A stretch of 64,000 bases of DNA from Daucus carota subsp. sativus (lineage: Eukaryota > Streptophyta > Magnoliopsida > Apiales > Apiaceae): contig NC_030386.2 in the NCBI RefSeq assembly GCF_001625215.2, positions 39,340,796 through 39,404,795 of the forward strand, read 5' to 3'. The notes under the pieces are model-generated. The model was not told where the DNA came from. It made no database searches and saw only the letters and a program-made list of their open reading frames with translations. A program made the translations under genes and the position numbers. Positions 59,435-64,000 of this stretch are shown piece after piece; positions within the stretch are counted from its first letter, which is position 1, and each line of letters begins with the position of its first letter.

Positions 59435-59494
59435 ATTTTCATATATAAATCCAAGTATTTTACATTCAAACTACTAAATTGATACTTGCATGAA

Positions 59495-59835
59495 TAGTGA
59501 ACAATTCAACTCATTTATGATAATTTGCATAACTTGTGATAAATGGAGCTTCTCAAATTTAGTAGAGTAATAATTTAACTCCTTTACAATTTGCAAGTGA
59601 ATTTACATTACCCGCGATAGATCGAGCTCCTCAAATTAGGTAGAGCATAATTTTCGTAATTTATCATAGTTTGCATCAGTTGTGATAGTTTGCCTCACTT
59701 GTGATAACTCGAGTCTTTAAATGAAGCAAAACATAATTTAACTCATTTATCATTTGCAAATGAATATAGAGCATAACTTAACTAATCTATCACAATTTGT
59801 ATCACTCGCGGTAGTCGAGCTTCTCAAAGGAGGAA
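59495..59835. repeat. Degenerate ~100-bp tandem repeat
   Basis: Three to four diverged units share the order: (aac)tcatttatgataatttgc, (a/t)cttgtgata(a/g), (c)tcgagcttctcaaat, gtagagcataa. Units begin at about 59505, 59580, 59650 and 59740. Confidence 0.55.
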
Positions 59836-60491
59836 GCATCTCCTAAAAGCTCTTATATCATTCCTTTATATATAATAATAATAATAATATATATAGTACA
59901 TAATTCTTGATTCAATCAGAAAACGCGACAACTTCAAATTAATATAACAATGCAATCAGACACTACTTAAACCAAAACTAATACGTTTAATTAATGCAAT
60001 TAGACATTACTATACGTTTAACGTTACGGCAAAAAGGAAGAACCGACGTTAGGCATTACGGCGAAAGAAAGGCAAAAAACTAACCAAAGTGATGTGTATT
60101 AAATTAAGGCTAATACCATTACAAAAAGTTACAAGGCTTACTACATTATTTCATCAAGGGAAAAGAAATACATTCTACTGAACTCTAAATATCTTAATCC
60201 TTCATGTTGCGCTATGTTCTTCCTCTGTTTCACCTCATCAAGGTATAACTGCATTATCCAAAAGAAAAAAAACAGTTATCATATATTGTGACAAATTGGT
60301 CAAATTCCTCAAGTAACAGAACAATTGAGCATCTTAACCATTCCCCGCAATTTTAACAGTGTATCAGTGTATTTCTTAGTGAGAGGGTGCGGTATTATTC
60401 AACTTCTGGTAGCTAATCACAAAGGTAATAATAATGCAGTAATTTTCATTAGTAAACGAATGTTGCAATATTTGAAACTCACTTGCATTCT
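59836..60491. other. 3' flank of the PDI gene
   Basis: AT-rich sequence with a short (ATA)n run near 59875-59890, followed by the probable 3' untranslated region of the PDI gene. No gene recognised. Confidence 0.45.
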
Positions 60492-63474
60492 TCATAGCTC
60501 ATCTCTCGGAGACTCTGATTTAGCAGCTGACTCTTCTGATTTAACTGAGACTGGCTTGGCATTGGTATCCCTATTCTTTTGGATGAATTCAATAAAGTCA
60601 TCTTTTGTTCTATCTCCTTCGTATGGCACCACTGTTCCACTTGCTGACCTGAAGTACAAAGTGGGGAAGCCCTGAACATCAAAAACTTCACTGGGAACAT
60701 CGTTTGTCGTCGCATCCTACAAAGGCAAGAAAGAATTGCATATCAGGAAGTGATGATTGGATGGAGACTAGAGTAGGCAATCACTGTTAAGCAGCTAAAT
60801 AAGCTTCAGTGCAGAAGGCAAGCTTACGAATTTCGCAATTATAACATCAGCGTCATTTTCAAAAGAGACCGCAACTTCATCCAATATAGGAGCCAGTTTT
60901 TTGCAGTGTCCGCACCAAGGTGCATAGAACTCTATCAGAACTGCAAAATTTTCATAAAATATAATTATTGATATTTGTAAGAACATAGAAACAGTAAAAA
61001 GGTAAGTTTCAATGCACATAAAATTTAAATACGGAGTAGATCTATACAAATGGCAAGGCAAGTAAAATAAAAAGGAGAAGAAAAAGTGAATTGAGCAAAA
61101 AATAAAATAAAACATACAACTGTCAGCAAGCCAGAGGTGGTGTATAATGGTATTGGTCAATACCAATTTTATAACTCAAAACTATTTGGAAGGGATTCAG
61201 AAAAAGATCAGGTTAAGACAGTATACATGTGCTATAGCAAAAATATTTTTTCTGCACCAACTTGAACTTGAAGCTGACTTGGAAAGATATTGATGATGAT
61301 ATGCGAAAAACTTGATAAGGGTAAAAAAGCAAGTATGGGACACTAAACATCAACTACAGGTAGACATGTTTTGGAAACAATCATAAAAAATACCGGGAAC
61401 AGCCAGCTCCAGGGTCTTAGGCACAAGCTCAATTTATATCTCATAAAAAATGGTAACGAGAGAAAAAAGAAGGCACGCAACGATGATATATCCACAAAAC
61501 ACATACCATTCTTTCCGGAGTTAAAAACCACATCTTGAATGCTGTCACGAACAACCACCTTCACAGGTTCATTGTTAACTTCAGGGATAGGATCTGACTT
61601 CACATATGGCTTCAGTTTTCCATCCTAGAATGTTGGTGCAGTTGTTGGATAAGCAAGAATAAAATATAAAACATGGCAGAGAAACAGATAAATTGACCCA
61701 AGACAAAAAAGCTTCTGCTCAAGGATAGAGCAGTTGGACAATAAAAGATGACAGACACCCTTTTTGCCCTAAAAAGGAGGAACATATAACTATGAAACTA
61801 AGACATACCATGTATTCCTTCAACCAGGGTGCAATTTGATCAGCTTCCACATTTCCTTTGAGATATTTCTGACTATCACTAGTCTGTACAAGAATGACAG
61901 GTGCCTGATCTTCACTCAGCCCAAAATACTGCTAGTTCAAAAACAACAATAGCATGTCACTTTATATATCCAGTCAAAAATGCTAATCAGGTACAAGGTT
62001 GGTGATTATGGGGCAGGGGGAGTACAAAGCTGAAAAATCGATAATGAGCTAATGACCTGGAAAGCGCCTTTACTGGCCTCAAGATCACCCAAAAGAAAGT
62101 TTAGTCCCTTTCCTTTGTAGAGAACAGCAACATCATTATAATTTTTCTTGAAATCATCAAACTTGTCTGTACTGAAGTTCAAAAATAGCATTGCCTGCAG
62201 CACAAAAAATGAAATTTTAAGTGAACTCTGCAATTAAGAAAACAACAAACCTCAAGATGTAACAAGTTAAACACATATGTACATAGATGTATTCACATAT
62301 GTGCATGGGCTCTTGTGTGTGGCTTCGCATTTTTACCAGTTTCTCTTCTTAAGAGATTAAATAAGCATCCCCCAACTAGTTTGGCAGAAGCAGGCAACTA
62401 GGTTTCATATCCATAAACCAATATTACCATATACATTACTCTTAGTGTTGAAGTATATATCCAAATGTCCGTGTGCTGTTTTACCTAAATTTTGTCCCAA
62501 GATAGGAAGGTGCAAAGACTAAAGATTGCAAAACTTTATGTCATCTTACTGCAGAAAGCTGAAAATGGATGTACCTTGGCATCAGGGCTGTCAAAGAATT
62601 TGACGAGGAATGGATGGTTACTTGGGTCTTGGTTGAAAAGAGTCACAGTGGGCACACCACTTTCTGCGATAAACTTCTCCATAGCATCAACATGGAAATC
62701 CTGCAAGCTCAAAAGTAACGATTAGTTTTAAGAATGGGATTATACAGCTTTTATAAGTCTTCAAATTTAAGGGATTAGTGTAAAACCTGAGAATCAACAA
62801 AGAGTTCATCAAATGGCTTGAGCAACCTAAGTGTTGGTTTGCTGATTGAGGAATCACCCTTGGGAATGAATTTGGCATCCACAGTGTGACCAAAGTCATA
62901 GTCAGAACGCAATTTCTCAGCTAGCGCAGTGAAGTTTTCAAATTCCTCACCTGACAGGACCGGAAACAGCCCAATCTAGAACAAAACGCTCGCTTCAATT
63001 ATACCAGAATAACAGGGATGAATCAAATAAAGATAAAGATAATAACCACGAGGAGCGCTTACAAGGGTGATCTTTTTTTCATCGATAAGACTGCTGGCAT
63101 CTTCAGCAGATTTGATCTCGGCAGAGGCAGGTCCCACTTGTTTCTTCAAATAAGAAACTATGCCTTCAGCTTCACGAGGACCCTTGTATTCTTGTGACAG
63201 TTTCCCTCCATTTCTTAAAATCTTAAGAGTGGGGAAACCTTGAACACCGAATTGAGTTGCAAGCTCCTTGTTTGCTTCCTCATTTGCATCAACTTTTGCT
63301 AGAACGATCGCAGGGTCATGACTGCTCAACACTGATGCAGCTTTCTCATACTACAAATCAAACAAAAACATCAGGCAAATCATCACAAAACGTATTACAT
63401 AAATAAAAGGTGACTGCCCTTCATTCAAGATTCGAAATCATACCTCCGGGGCAAGACTTTTACAATGTCCACAC
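60492..63474 (-). CDS. Protein disulfide isomerase (PDIL1-type), 5' end outside the window
   Basis: Nine exons in the window: 63474-63444, 63350-63063, 62975-62787, 62700-62575, 62194-62057, 61928-61809, 61624-61507, 60940-60828 and 60716-60492, about 448 residues, all phases closing. PDI forms and rearranges disulfides during folding in the ER lumen. The 31-bp first visible exon carries [10 protein letters not shown] of the a domain, so the signal peptide and start of that domain lie beyond 64000. Then follow the rest of a ([10 protein letters not shown]), the b and b' domains without active sites, and the a' domain with [14 protein letters not shown] (exon 60940-60828) and VQGFPTLYF. The C-terminus SESPRDEL ends in RDEL instead of the usual KDEL, an accepted ER-retention variant. 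Architecture a-b-b'-a' and the retention tail fit the classical plant PDI. Confidence 0.93.
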
Positions 63475-64000
63475 CTGTAATTAAGAGAGAAAACATCAAG
63501 ATTTAACATTAATATGATTGTCAAACATAGCAGATGTTGAATCTAATCTCAACTGAACAAACCTGGTGATCAAGTGATAGTTAAAAGCAAAGTGAAAATA
63601 TAATTAAGCTGAACAAGATTTATTAGCCTACATCTCATTTATTAACCCCAAGTATTCAAAGACCAAGTAACTGAAGCTTTATCAATTAATAACAGTCGTT
63701 TTCCAAAAACAATTTTTAAATCACATCTGACCATTCTCTTAAAAAGAATTATTTACCCAAACAAAAAAAAACATAATCAAATACAACCAGCTATCTACAT
63801 AATTCTACCTAACTTTTTAGTAGTTAGTAGTACTGTATGAATTTTGAGATATCAATGGGCCCGACTAAAGGGTGTAAAAGAAAAATATATATGTTAAATT
63901 TTATTTTTTTAAAAAGGAAAAACCACATGTTCCAAAACAATTTTTTCTAAAATATCAATAAAAAAATCCAGATCTATAAACAATTAACAAATGCAAAAAA
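63475..64000 (-). other. Intron of the PDI gene (continues beyond the window)
   Basis: AT-rich with no coding similarity. The exon at 63444-63474 begins in phase 2 (completing the Trp codon before CGHC), so another exon must lie to the right. Confidence 0.7.

Overview
The window is nuclear DNA from a flowering plant, most likely a eudicot. It is AT-rich, its genes are split by introns with plant-type splice sites, and the intergenic DNA is full of Stowaway-, Tourist- and hAT-like MITEs plus one large Ty3/gypsy LTR retrotransposon. Protein families seen are typical of plants: a WRKY factor with a WRKYGKK core, a cluster-I diacylglycerol kinase, exon-junction protein Y14, a large PPR protein, a protein disulfide isomerase, and a repeat-rich secreted family resembling the plant organ-specific proteins. 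I cannot name the species.

Layout. 1-2960: intergenic DNA with a foldback element, a degenerate PRP8 fragment and two MITEs. 3070-5807 (+): WRKY50/51-like gene, three exons, one GC-AG intron, and a TGACG palindrome upstream of the TATA box. 7866-9274 (-): two-exon gene for a conserved small membrane protein. 9474-22181: a 12.7 kb Ty3/gypsy element read on the minus strand, flanked by the 5-bp duplication TAAAA, with LTRs of 3195 and 3197 bp that look almost identical but a ruined coding interior. 22187-31711: a tandem family of minus-strand genes for secreted repeat proteins (one relic, one intact, one frameshifted, one truncated). 33400-40489 (+): diacylglycerol kinase. 42489-45130 (-): Y14. 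46523-51347 (-): type I membrane protein resembling the Ac45/VOA1 family of V-ATPase accessory subunits. 53889-56501 (+): single-exon PPR gene. 60492-64000 (-): protein disulfide isomerase whose first exon lies beyond the window.

The housekeeping genes on the right (lipid kinase, exon-junction core, V-ATPase accessory protein, organellar PPR, ER foldase) have no obvious shared pathway; this is ordinary plant gene order. The dynamic part is the left half, where a recent retrotransposon insertion lies about 200 bp upstream of the small membrane protein gene and a tandem array of repeat-protein genes has expanded and decayed. Exon models were assembled by hand from reading-frame phase and splice consensus; every multi-exon coding model reported as intact closes in frame.
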